From NCBI GenBank assembly GCA_002373975.1, contig DFKZ01000053.1:28555-52854 (forward strand): DNA of 24,300 bases, written 5' to 3'. Every line of letters begins with the position of its first letter. Positions within the stretch are counted from its first letter, which is position 1. The notes under the pieces are model-generated. The model made no database searches. It saw nothing but the letters and a program-made list of their open reading frames with translations, and was not told the origin of the DNA. Both the position numbers and the translations under genes were made by a program. Positions 1 through 8,542 of this stretch are shown piece by piece. This DNA comes from Lachnospiraceae bacterium UBA3632 (GTDB lineage: Bacteria > Bacillota > Clostridia > Lachnospirales > Lachnospiraceae).

Positions 1-253
1 AGTTCTGGAATACCATCGCGATATCACGATCCTTGGGCTCTACATCGTTAACCAGTCTGTCGCCGATTCTCAGCTCACCGGAAGTGATATCCTCCAATCC
101 TGCGATCATACGAAGTGTTGTTGACTTACCGCATCCGGAAGGTCCAACGAAGATAATGAATTCCTGGTCTGCTATCTCAAGGTTGAAATTCTTAACTGCC
201 TCAAAGCCGTTGGGATAAACCTTGCAGATATTTTTTAAAGACAAACCTGCCAT
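1..253 (-). CDS. Sugar ABC transporter ATP-binding protein (UgpC/MsmX type), 5' part only
   Basis: This is the N-terminal 84 codons of an ABC ATPase; the rest lies beyond the left edge. The visible protein begins MAGLSLKNICKVYPNG and carries the Walker A motif GPSGCGKST, then a segment typical of carbohydrate-import ATPases (GLEDITSGELRIGDRLVNDV, then PKDRDIAMVFQN at the Q-loop). In the UgpC/MsmX/MalK family this subunit powers one or several sugar importers from the cytoplasmic face. The ATG is preceded by GAAAGGAG about 8 bases upstream, so the start is well supported. It follows the GGDEF gene on the same strand after about 155 bases that hold a nested inverted repeat and a possible TATACT -10 (326-331), so it probably has its own promoter. 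The sugar substrate cannot be told from this fragment. Confidence 0.93.
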   Translation of the reverse strand, partial: MAGLSLKNICKVYPNGFEAVKNFNLEIADQEFIIFVGPSGCGKSTTLRMIAGLEDITSGELRIGDRLVNDVEPKDRDIAMVFQN

Positions 254-342
254 TTTTGTAACTCCTTTCAGTTTCTGAATGTTATTTCTATTTTACTTCG
301 CCCCTGCGAAATACTCACAAATGATAGTATAACCTTTTATCG

Positions 343-393
343 CTGTCCTTGCCATAACACAATTAAACAAAGATTCTTTGGCATTTTGGACAG
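343..393. repeat. Nested inverted repeat upstream of the ABC ATPase gene
   Basis: Outer arms CTGTCC (343-348) and GGACAG (388-393), then TGCCA (350-354) and TGGCA (379-383), enclose the perfect palindrome CAAAGATTCTTTG (368-380). The structure lies just upstream of a candidate minus-strand -10 TATACT (326-331). No T-run follows it on the minus strand, so it does not look like an intrinsic terminator for the GGDEF gene. A regulator-binding region or RNA structure is an inference. Confidence 0.45.
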
Positions 394-408
394 ATTGTAG
401 AAAGAGTT

Positions 409-1947
409 TTATTCTTCCTCTTCCTTTTTGTTGAATTTCTGATCCTGTTTGTAGAACACCAGCTGTTTCTTGCCGTGCTGCTTTACAAAATACAGAGCCT
501 TGTCGGCGTTTTTGTACAATTCCTCAAAGGATGAGCCGTCTATGCTGTATATGGCGGCGCCAAGGCTGGCTGTGACGGAGTATCTGGTGTATTCGCCCAC
601 TTCGAAGCTCTGGAAGAAGAGTTCCAGCTTGCGGGCCTCGCGCTCGATCACTTCCATGTCACTTATGTCCTTAAGGAACACGATAAACTCGTCTCCCCCG
701 ATCCTTCCGATGATATCCGAAGCCCTGTAGAGGGATCTCAGTCTCATTCCGAGATTCCTGAGCACTTCATCTCCGAAGGCATGTCCCATTTTGTCGTTTA
801 TCTTCTTGAAATTGTCCACGTCGATCAGAATGAGTACGCCCTGACCGCCGGGATTTGAATTGATATAATCCTCGATCTTTGTCTCTGTGGAGAGCTTGTT
901 GTTCACTCCGGTAAGAAGGTCTGTTTCAGCCTTGCTGGTGAGAGCTTTACTCTTTTCGTTGGCACGCACTCTGTACAGAATGATTATCGCAAAATATGTA
1001 GCGGCAAAAGCGATAAGGCAGAATACCATTTCGGTGTGCATAGCCGTCATCGGGTCGTTATAGTTTTGCGTGTTTCTGTCAATGATGGCTTTATCGCATG
1101 CGACCACAAGGGTCATGTCGGTTCCGCGGATAGCATAGAATCCGATATATCTCTTTTTCTTTTCGGATGTAACCAGCAGATTAGCCTGATTATTCTTTTT
1201 AACCTTTTCCTGAAATTCTGCCCATACTTTCTGTGTCGGTACTGTATTCTGCAGATTGTCCCAGAATTTACCCTCAAGAAGCGGCTGGTTGGATGTGCGA
1301 CCGGTCTGTACAAGGGTGTAGTAGTTTTCATCCAGTATCACGTAAAAACTGTAACTGTAAAATGTTCCCTTTGACACGGCATCGCTGAAAACAGTCGGTG
1401 AGAGGTAGGCAAACAGATATTCATTCACATCGGGGTTGGGCTTGCAGGCCACTACGAATGCCGGTGTATTGTTAAACCCGTCATCCATGGTAAAAGCCAC
1501 CCGGAATTCTTTTCTTCTCGTGGTCTTGTAGTAATCGGTCTGCGAGATATCATTGATATTTCCCACATCATCATAGGCAATACCGTTTTCGTCGACATAC
1601 ACAGTCCTGAAACTATCCGTGGTCTTGGTGATTACTGATAGATACTCCTCGCTCTTTAAGGTGTCGATATCGCCCTCTGCCACCTGTGATGAGAGGACCA
1701 TATAGTCCCTGACGTCGTTGAATCTGTTAGATATCTCAGTGGCGTTTTCCTTGATCTCACGGTTGTATTCGGTGAGAACTATATCCGAGAAAATAGTTCT
1801 GTTTTTTCTCGCAAATACCCCAAGGAAAAGAAAGCCCAGAAGTACTTCCGCAGTGACTATGACTCCACCTATCACGAGCAGTTTGGTAAGTGGATTCCCC
1901 TTCGGATCAGTTTTCGGTTTACTCTCCGAATTACTCTTCATCTTCAT
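409..1947 (-). CDS. Membrane-anchored diguanylate cyclase (GGDEF) with extracellular sensor domain
   Basis: The 512-residue protein has a first membrane segment at about residues 23-45, a roughly 260-residue extracytoplasmic region, a second membrane segment at about 307-326, and a C-terminal GGDEF domain at about 340-500. The layout and size resemble dCache-type sensor cyclases. The GGDEF motif is intact at 417-421, the upstream DVDNFKKIND metal/substrate segment is present, and an RxxD inhibitory site (R408-A-S-D411) sits exactly five residues before GGDEF. It should therefore make cyclic di-GMP from two GTP and be subject to product inhibition. The ligand is unknown. Its ATG overlaps the stop codon of the YesL gene by four bases (ATGA), so the two are probably translationally coupled; a second in-frame ATG lies two codons later. 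No EAL or HD-GYP partner is in the window. Confidence 0.93.
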   Translation of the reverse strand: MKMKSNSESKPKTDPKGNPLTKLLVIGGVIVTAEVLLGFLFLGVFARKNRTIFSDIVLTEYNREIKENATEISNRFNDVRDYMVLSSQVAEGDIDTLKSEEYLSVITKTTDSFRTVYVDENGIAYDDVGNINDISQTDYYKTTRRKEFRVAFTMDDGFNNTPAFVVACKPNPDVNEYLFAYLSPTVFSDAVSKGTFYSYSFYVILDENYYTLVQTGRTSNQPLLEGKFWDNLQNTVPTQKVWAEFQEKVKKNNQANLLVTSEKKKRYIGFYAIRGTDMTLVVACDKAIIDRNTQNYNDPMTAMHTEMVFCLIAFAATYFAIIILYRVRANEKSKALTSKAETDLLTGVNNKLSTETKIEDYINSNPGGQGVLILIDVDNFKKINDKMGHAFGDEVLRNLGMRLRSLYRASDIIGRIGGDEFIVFLKDISDMEVIEREARKLELFFQSFEVGEYTRYSVTASLGAAIYSIDGSSFEELYKNADKALYFVKQHGKKQLVFYKQDQKFNKKEEEE

Positions 1948-2633
1948 TCTCCGCTTATTTCATCGTTGAATATGTGTTCGTCTTCCGATCCGGGCACCGG
2001 AATCCCGTCAGCCTCGTTGGACTTTGCCTCCAGCTTTGCAAACTGTCTGTTGTAAAGAAGCACTGCAAGAAAAGCCGGGAGTGAAAAGCCAAAGAGTATA
2101 AGTATCGGCAGGATCACCGGGAAATTATATGTCAGATAAAAAGGTGCAACCAAAAGTATTATTATGAGAAATGTCCTGGGCGGGTTACTAACCGCCAGGA
2201 TAATGGAGGTCTTAAGCGTACTTGCGACGGTACCGTCAAACCTGCTGAGCGCCGGGAACGCCATAACAAGCAGAAACGCCGCCAGAAGTACCGCTCCCGA
2301 GAGAAGCACTTTGATGTAGGCGGGCGCCGCATCTGCGTAGAAACCCTGAATCAGTTTCAGTGATATGACAGGAAGGCCGATGGCAAATATGGTTATGAGC
2401 CATATAACTGTCGCCTGCCTGAAATTCTCGCGGAAAGATTTGAAAAACAGCTTTATGGTCCCGCTGTCCTCATCCCTTCGTATCTTGAGCATAACATAAT
2501 ACTGGGCCGTAAATGCGGCTCCGGCGGTGATCACCGGGATGCAGAGCAGTCCGGTCAGAATGTTAAGGATCACCATATCGCCAATTCTTGACAGCACCGT
2601 CATAAATGGGCTGTCAGGATTAAAAATCTTCAT
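1944..2633 (-). CDS. YesL/DUF624 family membrane protein
   Basis: This 229-residue protein has several hydrophobic segments and the characteristic YesL-family opening: a short hydrophilic N-terminus, then FMTVLSRIGDMVILNILTGL with CIPVITAGAA, followed by the FKSFRENFRQAT region. Bacillus YesL and its relatives are integral membrane proteins of unsettled function that often sit beside carbohydrate ABC importers; here a sugar ABC ATPase gene lies two genes downstream. About five or six transmembrane helices can be read. The start ATG has GGAG 8 bases upstream. It lies 13 bases after the GNAT gene, and its stop codon overlaps the GGDEF start. The family assignment is firm; a biochemical role cannot be stated. 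Confidence 0.85.
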   Translation of the reverse strand: MKIFNPDSPFMTVLSRIGDMVILNILTGLLCIPVITAGAAFTAQYYVMLKIRRDEDSGTIKLFFKSFRENFRQATVIWLITIFAIGLPVISLKLIQGFYADAAPAYIKVLLSGAVLLAAFLLVMAFPALSRFDGTVASTLKTSIILAVSNPPRTFLIIILLVAPFYLTYNFPVILPILILFGFSLPAFLAVLLYNRQFAKLEAKSNEADGIPVPGSEDEHIFNDEISGE

Positions 2634-2646
2634 TTCATTATCTCCG

Positions 2647-3159
2647 TCATAACACCTTTTCCATAGGCGTTATTCTGATTCCGCCTTTATCCTGCTCCGC
2701 TGCGGTTGCGGTAAATCCGAGCTTTTCATAAAACCCGACGGCATAGGGTGCGGCATTTACTTTGATAAAATACTCACCCTCTTTTTCTTTCACATGCTTT
2801 TCGAAGCGTTCGAGAAGCGCTCTTCCCACGCCCTGCCTGTGGTACTCCTCATCAACAAAAAGAAGCGAGATGACGTTGATATTGCGAAGGGAACATACTC
2901 CGATTATCCTGTCACCATCCACGGCAACCATCATCCGGTAGGTTCCTTTCAGAAAAGCTTTGTAAATATCATCATCGGTTATGAATTCAAAAAACTCTTT
3001 AATACCCTTTTGAGAATAGTCGGGAGATTCGAATTTCATAAATGTCTTCCAGACCATCATCATCGCAGGCTTCCAGTCATCCACCTTCGCCCACCTGATC
3101 TCGCAGGGAAGTTTCTCTATGGGATTCATGCCTGATGTCACATCTTTTTCAGAAGCCAA
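2647..3159 (-). CDS. GNAT-family N-acetyltransferase
   Basis: The 170-residue protein shows the acetyl-CoA pyrophosphate-binding motif RQGVGRALLERF preceded by the beta strand LLFVDEEYHR, and the usual C-terminal GNAT strand pattern (FYEKLGFTAT). The substrate is not evident. The frame opens at a TTG inside the 3' end of the upstream alpha/beta-hydrolase gene (22-base overlap) with GAGG about 10 bases before it. An in-frame ATG at 3129 would remove ten residues and has no clear ribosome binding site, so TTG is preferred but not certain. Position and spacing make it part of the metG-hydrolase-GNAT-YesL-GGDEF transcription unit. Confidence 0.88.
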   Translation of the reverse strand: MASEKDVTSGMNPIEKLPCEIRWAKVDDWKPAMMMVWKTFMKFESPDYSQKGIKEFFEFITDDDIYKAFLKGTYRMMVAVDGDRIIGVCSLRNINVISLLFVDEEYHRQGVGRALLERFEKHVKEKEGEYFIKVNAAPYAVGFYEKLGFTATAAEQDKGGIRITPMEKVL

Positions 3160-4067
3160 TTGTAAATGTCCTCTTTCACTTCATCCCGCTCTTTTTCGTT
3201 AAGGATCTCATGGCGAAGCCCGGGATAGAGTTTCATTTCGATGTCCATCACACCGGCTGCAGTCAGGGCATTCTTTGCTGCAGTAACACCTTTCCCGTAA
3301 TCTCCGACAGGATCTTCGGCTCCCGATACAAAAAGCAGGGGAAGACCGGCGGGAACTTTTTCAAGATTCTTTTTGGAAAGGAGCCTGCCGATAAGCTCGA
3401 AGAGGGTCCTGAATCCGTTAACGGTAAACAGGAATCCGCAGTCGGGATCCTCTATATATCTCTGAACGTTTTCTTCGTTCACACTGAGCCAGTCAAACGG
3501 AGTCTTCGGATTCTCGATCCGTTTGTTGTATCCTCCGAATGCGAGGTTGTTAATGAACATGGCAGGGTGTTTGTCACCGAAAAACAGCTTCTGGAAACCT
3601 GCCACAAACTTGGAAACGTTTATAAGAGCTTTGGACTGGTTTCCTGTACCCATTATAACAGCTCCCTGTATTCCTGTTCCATATCTCATTATATAATTTC
3701 GGGCTATGAAAGAGCCCATGCTGTGGCCCATGATGAAATAGGGCTTTCCGGGGTACAGCTCCTGAGTCATTTTCTTCAGCCTGTGCACATCCCGCACTAC
3801 AACCGTAGCGGGATCCTGGTCGCAGAAATATCCCTTCAGTCCGTCTTCACCCACCGAACCTCCGTGACCGAGATGATCATCGCCTGTTACAACAAATCCT
3901 TTTGATGTCAGAAATTCAGCGATATCCTCGTATCTGGAAAAATGCTCACTCATTCCGTGGATGATCTGGAATACGCCCTTTATCTCTCCGGCATCCGGCG
4001 TATAGCGGATGGCGTGGATCTGAGTCTTTCCGTCTCTGGATTCAAAGTAAAATTCTTCCTTTTTCAC
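3138..4067 (-). CDS. Alpha/beta hydrolase, monoacylglycerol lipase / lysophospholipase-like
   Basis: This 309-residue serine hydrolase belongs to the Hydrolase_4 (serine aminopeptidase S33-like) group. The oxyanion-side motif IIHGMSEH is at about 35-42, GDDHLGHGGS at about 62-71, the nucleophile elbow GHSMG has Ser116, and the likely acid and base are Asp252 (GAEDPVGDYG) and His286 (GLRHEIL). No signal peptide is seen, so it is probably cytoplasmic. HGMSEH and GHGxS-type motifs are typical of monoacylglycerol lipases and lysophospholipases, but ester substrates vary widely in this family. Translation starts at a GTG with AAAGGAG 5-6 bases upstream. It begins 25 bases after metG and overlaps the GNAT gene. 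Confidence 0.88.
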   Translation of the reverse strand: MKKEEFYFESRDGKTQIHAIRYTPDAGEIKGVFQIIHGMSEHFSRYEDIAEFLTSKGFVVTGDDHLGHGGSVGEDGLKGYFCDQDPATVVVRDVHRLKKMTQELYPGKPYFIMGHSMGSFIARNYIMRYGTGIQGAVIMGTGNQSKALINVSKFVAGFQKLFFGDKHPAMFINNLAFGGYNKRIENPKTPFDWLSVNEENVQRYIEDPDCGFLFTVNGFRTLFELIGRLLSKKNLEKVPAGLPLLFVSGAEDPVGDYGKGVTAAKNALTAAGVMDIEMKLYPGLRHEILNEKERDEVKEDIYNWLLKKM

Positions 4068-4092
4068 GTGGGCTCCTTTCTGCAGGATCTAC

Positions 4093-6099
4093 TTAGCAGA
4101 TCTCGGCACCTGCGGACATTTCACGGTCGGGAACCATAATGGCCAGCTTTCCTTCCGCATCCTCCGCGCAGAGGATCATCCCCTCGCTCATAAGACCTGC
4201 AATCTCTCTGGGCTGAAGGTTAACGAGCACCATTACTTTCTTTCCGACCATCTCTTCCGGAGAGTAGCTTGCCTTGATACCCGAAAGGATCTGGCGCACG
4301 CTGCTCCCGATCTTCACCTTTGAGCAAAGAAGCTTCTTTGACTTGGGAACTGCTTCGCAGGCGATGATCTCACCCACCTGAAGCTGAAGCTTCGAGAAGT
4401 CATCATAGGTGATGGTTTCCTTGGGATCGATATCTATGACGCTGTCGTCATTTTCCTTCTCCGCACTTTCGGCTTCTTCGGCACTTATGCCGTTTTCTTT
4501 TTCATACTCTGCCTTCTGTGCGGCACGGATCTCTTCCACTCTCTTCATTATATCATCCGGATTGAGACGCGCAAAGAGAATCTCGGGCTCGGCGGTAACT
4601 TTTTTTCCGGATTCGTATAAACCGAATTTGTCAAGGTCTTCGTAATCTCTCATCTCCTCCTCGCAAAGCTGGCCGAGGATCGCGTCGGAAGTATCCGGCA
4701 TATAGGGATACAGAAGATTTGCACCTATCACTATTGATTCGGTAAGATTGTACATTACTTCGGAGAGCCTGTCATTATTTGCTTCGTCCTTTGCAAGCAC
4801 CCAGGGCTCTGTCTCGTCGATGTATTTATTCGCACGCTTGAATATGGCAAACACTTCATCGATGGCATCCGCAATCCTCATGTCATCCATCTTCTTTGCG
4901 GCTTTATCCCTTGCAGCGGTCACGACAGCCTTAAGATCCGCATCGACATCTGCTTCCGCCCCGGTCTTTTTTACCACGCCGTCAAAGTATTTATTGGTCA
5001 TGGATACGGTTCTCTTAACGAGATTTCCAAGAATGTTGGCAAGATCCGAATTGTATCTTTCGGTCATGAGCTCCCAGGTGATGGTACCGTCGTTTTCGTA
5101 GGGCATCTCATGAAGCACATAGTAGCGCACTCCGTCCACGCCGAAAAGCGAGATGAGATCGTCGGCATAAATAACATTTCCCCTGGATTTGCTCATCTTT
5201 TCGCCGCCCTGTAAAAGCCAGGGATGTCCGAATACCTTCTTGGGGAGAGGCTCCTCAAGAGACATGAGGAATATGGGCCAGTAAATGGTGTGGAAGCGGA
5301 TTATATCCTTTCCTACAAGATGAAGATCTGCGGGCCAGAACTTCTTATACTGCTCGGTGCTGTTTCCGTCTGCATCGTATCCTATACCGGTGATATAGTT
5401 TGAAAGCGCATCAAGCCATACATAAACGACATGCTTGTCATCAAAATCAACCGGGATACCCCATTTGAAGGATGTCCTGGATACACAAAGATCCTGAAGG
5501 CCGGGCTTAAGAAAATTGTTCACCATCTCGTTCTTTCTGGAAACGGGCTGGATAAACTCCGGGTGCTCGTCGTAGTATTTCATGAGCCTGTCGGCGTATT
5601 TGCTCATTTTGAAGAAGTAAGCTTCCTCTTTTGCAGGCTTCACTTCGCGTCCGCAGTCGGGACATTTTCCGTCCTTAAGCTGGCTTTCTGTCCAGAATGA
5701 CTCACAGGGAGTACAGTAAAGTCCCTCGTAAGAGCCCTTGTAGATGTCTCCCTTTTCATACATTTTTTTGAATATTTTCTGGACCTGTTTTTCATGATCC
5801 TGATCGGTGGTGCGTATGAATCTGTCGTAGGAAACGTGCAGGCTGTCGCAAATACCGCGGATGATACCGGCCACATTGTCCACAAACTCCTTGGGAGTGA
5901 CGCCTGCTGCCGCTGCCTTTTCCTCGATCTTCTGTCCGTGCTCGTCCGTTCCTGTCTGGAAGTACACTTCATAACCCTGCTGTCTTTTATATCTGACAAT
6001 GGAATCCGCCATCACGATCTCGTATGAATTTCCGATATGCGGTTTGCCGGAAGTGTAGGCAATCGCCGTTGTGAGATAGTATGGACCTTTGTTCTGCAT
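4093..6099 (-). CDS. metG: Methionyl-tRNA synthetase
   Basis: The 668-residue class I synthetase charges tRNA-Met with methionine in the cytoplasm. The HIGH-type signature is HIGN at residues 21-24 and KMSKS is at 301-305. A zinc knuckle with four cysteines (C129, C132, C146, C149) marks the zinc-containing MetG type. The C-terminal ~105 residues (from KLQLQVGEI) form a Trbp111/EMAP-II-like tRNA-binding and dimerisation domain, joined by an acidic Glu/Ala linker. The full length fits the family. The ATG has AGAGGA upstream. The 84-base gap before it is too short for a T-box leader and none is visible. It is the first gene of a tight unit with the hydrolase, GNAT, YesL and GGDEF genes. Confidence 0.98.
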   Translation of the reverse strand: MQNKGPYYLTTAIAYTSGKPHIGNSYEIVMADSIVRYKRQQGYEVYFQTGTDEHGQKIEEKAAAAGVTPKEFVDNVAGIIRGICDSLHVSYDRFIRTTDQDHEKQVQKIFKKMYEKGDIYKGSYEGLYCTPCESFWTESQLKDGKCPDCGREVKPAKEEAYFFKMSKYADRLMKYYDEHPEFIQPVSRKNEMVNNFLKPGLQDLCVSRTSFKWGIPVDFDDKHVVYVWLDALSNYITGIGYDADGNSTEQYKKFWPADLHLVGKDIIRFHTIYWPIFLMSLEEPLPKKVFGHPWLLQGGEKMSKSRGNVIYADDLISLFGVDGVRYYVLHEMPYENDGTITWELMTERYNSDLANILGNLVKRTVSMTNKYFDGVVKKTGAEADVDADLKAVVTAARDKAAKKMDDMRIADAIDEVFAIFKRANKYIDETEPWVLAKDEANNDRLSEVMYNLTESIVIGANLLYPYMPDTSDAILGQLCEEEMRDYEDLDKFGLYESGKKVTAEPEILFARLNPDDIMKRVEEIRAAQKAEYEKENGISAEEAESAEKENDDSVIDIDPKETITYDDFSKLQLQVGEIIACEAVPKSKKLLCSKVKIGSSVRQILSGIKASYSPEEMVGKKVMVLVNLQPREIAGLMSEGMILCAEDAEGKLAIMVPDREMSAGAEIC

Positions 6100-6183
6100 T
6101 GTGTTAGTTCCTCTTTTCTTTAATATGATTTCGTTCTTTTATTTGAATTTTGCCCGTACAGCTATCATATCTGCACAGCTTGT

Positions 6184-7353
6184 TTATTCTTGTGTTACGA
6201 GAGTTTCCTCTTCCCCGTACTCACCCTTCGGAGTTACATCAAAAGCATATATCCGAAAGCCGTATCCGTAATCGGCAAGGATCATGCGGATCCTTTCGTC
6301 CTGACGGGAATAGTCCAGTTCCTGCCCATTTCTCATCGCGTAGGCATGATATGTAATGTCTATGGAGCAAAGATTATCCGCCCACATGACAGGTTTATGA
6401 ACTGCGATTATCTCGTTTCGGAGATTGCTGTGACCATAGGCCCAGCTGACGCTGTCCTCGTATGCGTTAAGGAGAGCGTTCCACGCAGGGCTTCCCGAGA
6501 ATGTATAGCTCTGGGCAGCTGCGAGATGTTCATCGATTCCCGCCTTTCCGTAGATGTAATAGTTCAGATAGCTCTTAAGAAAAGCAAGTGACCATCCCTC
6601 AACGGATGCCGTGGTCTCTTCGTCGGGATATATAAGATATTCCGATCCTTCACTATACGGAGCCTCATTTCCGTTTCTGTCCGCGATCGTTATCTCCGGC
6701 GTGCAGAGAAGCTCTCCCACGTGGTACTCGTTAAGAAATACCTCCCCCTGCATCAGCTGATCATAACCGTACTTTTCTCTCTCGCTGTCATAGGGGAAGC
6801 AGACTATTTTTGATTTTGTGATGTTCTTTTCATCAAGTGCTTTTCCGTTGCACTTGACCGTGAAGCCCTCGGGAACCGTCACATCTACGCTTTCCTCGCC
6901 TTCGGCAAACAAAGCGGTTTCCGATATTTCCCAGTTAACTCCGCGTCCGGATAGGATTACTCTATATACATCCACATCTCCGACAGAGGCTTTGAAAACA
7001 GGTATCTCATCCGTGTAGGAATCATCTTTGAAGTATTCAAGCCCATCTTCACCGGAAGCAATTAGCCTGTCATAATAAGCGGTAACTGTCTCCTGCGTTT
7101 CGAATGTCCCCGGATGATCGCTTATCCAGAGAGCTGCAAGATCTTTGGATGTTATCCCTTCGGCATATTCTTCGAAGGTCAGCTGAGGCGATCTTTTTTC
7201 GTCCTCTATCCGTTCCCTCGTGAATTCATTCTGCTCATATTTATCCTGGTATTCGGAAAGCTTTTTCCATAGTATCCCCATGGTAACGAGAATTGCGACA
7301 AGCAAGACTCCGAGATAGATAAAGAATATCATTCGAAACACCGGATTTTTCAC
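6184..7353 (-). CDS. Single-pass membrane protein of unknown function, coupled to the phosphodiester-glycosidase gene
   Basis: This 389-residue protein has one N-terminal membrane anchor (about residues 8-29) and then an extracytoplasmic region with no family I can name with certainty. A short beta-rich stretch (VDVTVPEGFTVKCNGKALDE, about 154-175) followed by a C-terminal alpha+beta region ending in YGYGFRIYAFDV is reminiscent of the Ig-like and NTF2-like modules of TcaA-type envelope proteins. That similarity is a guess from pattern, not a demonstrated match. It starts at GTG, and the G of the start is the last base of the upstream TAG stop (TAGTG), with GGAGG about 10 bases ahead. Translational coupling suggests it works with the preceding NAGPA-domain protein outside the membrane. 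Confidence 0.75.
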   Translation of the reverse strand: MKNPVFRMIFFIYLGVLLVAILVTMGILWKKLSEYQDKYEQNEFTRERIEDEKRSPQLTFEEYAEGITSKDLAALWISDHPGTFETQETVTAYYDRLIASGEDGLEYFKDDSYTDEIPVFKASVGDVDVYRVILSGRGVNWEISETALFAEGEESVDVTVPEGFTVKCNGKALDEKNITKSKIVCFPYDSEREKYGYDQLMQGEVFLNEYHVGELLCTPEITIADRNGNEAPYSEGSEYLIYPDEETTASVEGWSLAFLKSYLNYYIYGKAGIDEHLAAAQSYTFSGSPAWNALLNAYEDSVSWAYGHSNLRNEIIAVHKPVMWADNLCSIDITYHAYAMRNGQELDYSRQDERIRMILADYGYGFRIYAFDVTPKGEYGEEETLVTQE

Positions 7354-8429
7354 TATTCATCAACCTCCGGCATGACAAGGATCGCATCGGGGAGTCCCCT
7401 CATTCCGATAAGTCCGGAACCTCTGGTAAGCTGCTCTCCGTTATATCTCATCTCGGCAGATGAACCGCCGTCAAGCATGGACGCGTTGACAGCTCCGTAT
7501 TCCGACATGATCTTAACAAGGTCATCACGGGTGGCACCAAGGCTTGCCGCAGTCCTTCCCTCAATAACAAGAAGAATGATGGTTCCGTCCTCTGTCTGAC
7601 CGATAGCCGCTCTGGGATTGTATCCTCCCCCGAGCCGCACAGCCTCAACTCCGTCTTTGATAAGCACATTACCCATGGTAAAGCTGAAACCCTCGACTAT
7701 TCCCGAAGCCAGGGCTCCGGCAGGTGAAAAGCTGCCGTTTATCAGATTATGATCGGCATCAAAACCGATAACATTATTATATACCTCTCCGGGCGTACCG
7801 AAAAGAATCTTTCCGTCTTTTATGACAACCCCGTCAGGACACCCGCCGTTTCCTTTTCCCTCTTCATCGGCAAAGCCTCCGCCGTTTATACCGGCAATGG
7901 CTCCGTAGTCCTCGATGAAGCTGTAAAGGAACTTGCCTCCGCCGCCATAGGAAGGAAGCACTCCGATAGTTACCCTCTCTGGGTCCCTGACGAGCATGAC
8001 TTTCCCGCGGAAGGTCTCCCCGCCTATGTCTTCTATCTTGATACCGTCAACAAACCCATCATCCTCGGATATTACCGAAGGGTCGGTTGCGGCGGCTTCT
8101 TCGTTCTCTATCTCCGCCACGGCAGTGTCCTTTTTGAAGTCAAGATAATCAAAACCGTCCTCTGCTGTGGGTGAAAGCAGCCTGAATACTTCTTCGTCGT
8201 TCAGGAACCAGTGAGGCAGGAATTTGAGAGCACTTGTCTCGTTACAGGAGTTGACAAATATGTATTTAGCCTGTTCCGAAGGGCCATGAGTGAGTGTATA
8301 CATCACAAGCATGACAAAAAGCACGGCAGATAATGCCGTAACAGCAAAAATAAGCGCACTGTCACCGACAACTGCGCCAATAATTTTTATTGCTTTAAAA
8401 CTCTTCTTGTGCTCTGATCCTATGTCCAC
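7353..8429 (-). CDS. Membrane-anchored phosphodiester glycosidase (NAGPA) domain protein
   Basis: The 358-residue protein has one N-terminal membrane segment (about 17-46) and an extracytoplasmic NAGPA-type domain from about 135 to the end. Family hallmarks are INGGGF (181-186), NPRAAIG (271-277), EGR (290-292) and the LDGGSS signature (319-324). Members remove sugars linked through phosphodiesters; in Firmicutes they are often envelope proteins whose substrate is thought to be a cell-wall or exopolysaccharide phosphodiester. The GTG start has AGGAG 16 bases upstream, rather far, so the exact start is uncertain, but no better in-frame start is visible. A strong minus-strand promoter lies at 8480-8508. 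Its stop overlaps the next gene by one base. Confidence 0.85.
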   Translation of the reverse strand: MDIGSEHKKSFKAIKIIGAVVGDSALIFAVTALSAVLFVMLVMYTLTHGPSEQAKYIFVNSCNETSALKFLPHWFLNDEEVFRLLSPTAEDGFDYLDFKKDTAVAEIENEEAAATDPSVISEDDGFVDGIKIEDIGGETFRGKVMLVRDPERVTIGVLPSYGGGGKFLYSFIEDYGAIAGINGGGFADEEGKGNGGCPDGVVIKDGKILFGTPGEVYNNVIGFDADHNLINGSFSPAGALASGIVEGFSFTMGNVLIKDGVEAVRLGGGYNPRAAIGQTEDGTIILLVIEGRTAASLGATRDDLVKIMSEYGAVNASMLDGGSSAEMRYNGEQLTRGSGLIGMRGLPDAILVMPEVDE

Positions 8430-8479
8430 TACTAAATCTTGTATGCTCCTGTTTTAGCCTGTTTCACTCGTGTTTGAAG

Positions 8480-8508
8480 ATTATAACACAGTTTTTTATT
8501 CCATACAA
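8480..8508 (-). promoter_or_regulatory. Sigma-A type promoter for the NAGPA-domain gene
   Basis: On the minus strand, TTGTAT (8503-8508) and a perfect TATAAT (8480-8485) are separated by 17 bases, and TG one base before the -10 makes an extended -10 (TGTTATAAT). The start codon lies about 50 bases downstream. This separates the NAGPA gene pair from the J-domain gene upstream. Confidence 0.75.
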
Positions 8509-8515
8509 GATTTAC

Positions 8516-8536
8516 AAAAAATCGTACCGAACACGA
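8516..8536 (-). terminator. Weak intrinsic terminator after the J-domain gene
   Basis: On the minus strand a 5-bp stem TCGTG/TACGA (with one G-T pair) around loop TTCGG is followed directly by six T. It lies just after the stop codon at 8543. The short stem makes it a weak candidate. Confidence 0.35.
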
Positions 8537-8542
8537 AAAATA

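Noticed and set aside
343..393. Intrinsic terminator of the GGDEF gene
   Set aside because: The arms are broken by unpaired bases, the loop is long, and no T-run follows on the minus strand.
3135..3905. 256-codon plus-strand frame opposite the alpha/beta hydrolase and GNAT genes
   Set aside because: It is antisense to a hydrolase with a complete catalytic triad and has no recognisable domain.
6100..6183. T-box or other riboswitch before metG
   Set aside because: The gap is only 84 bases and shows no specifier stem, T-box sequence or terminator/antiterminator pair.
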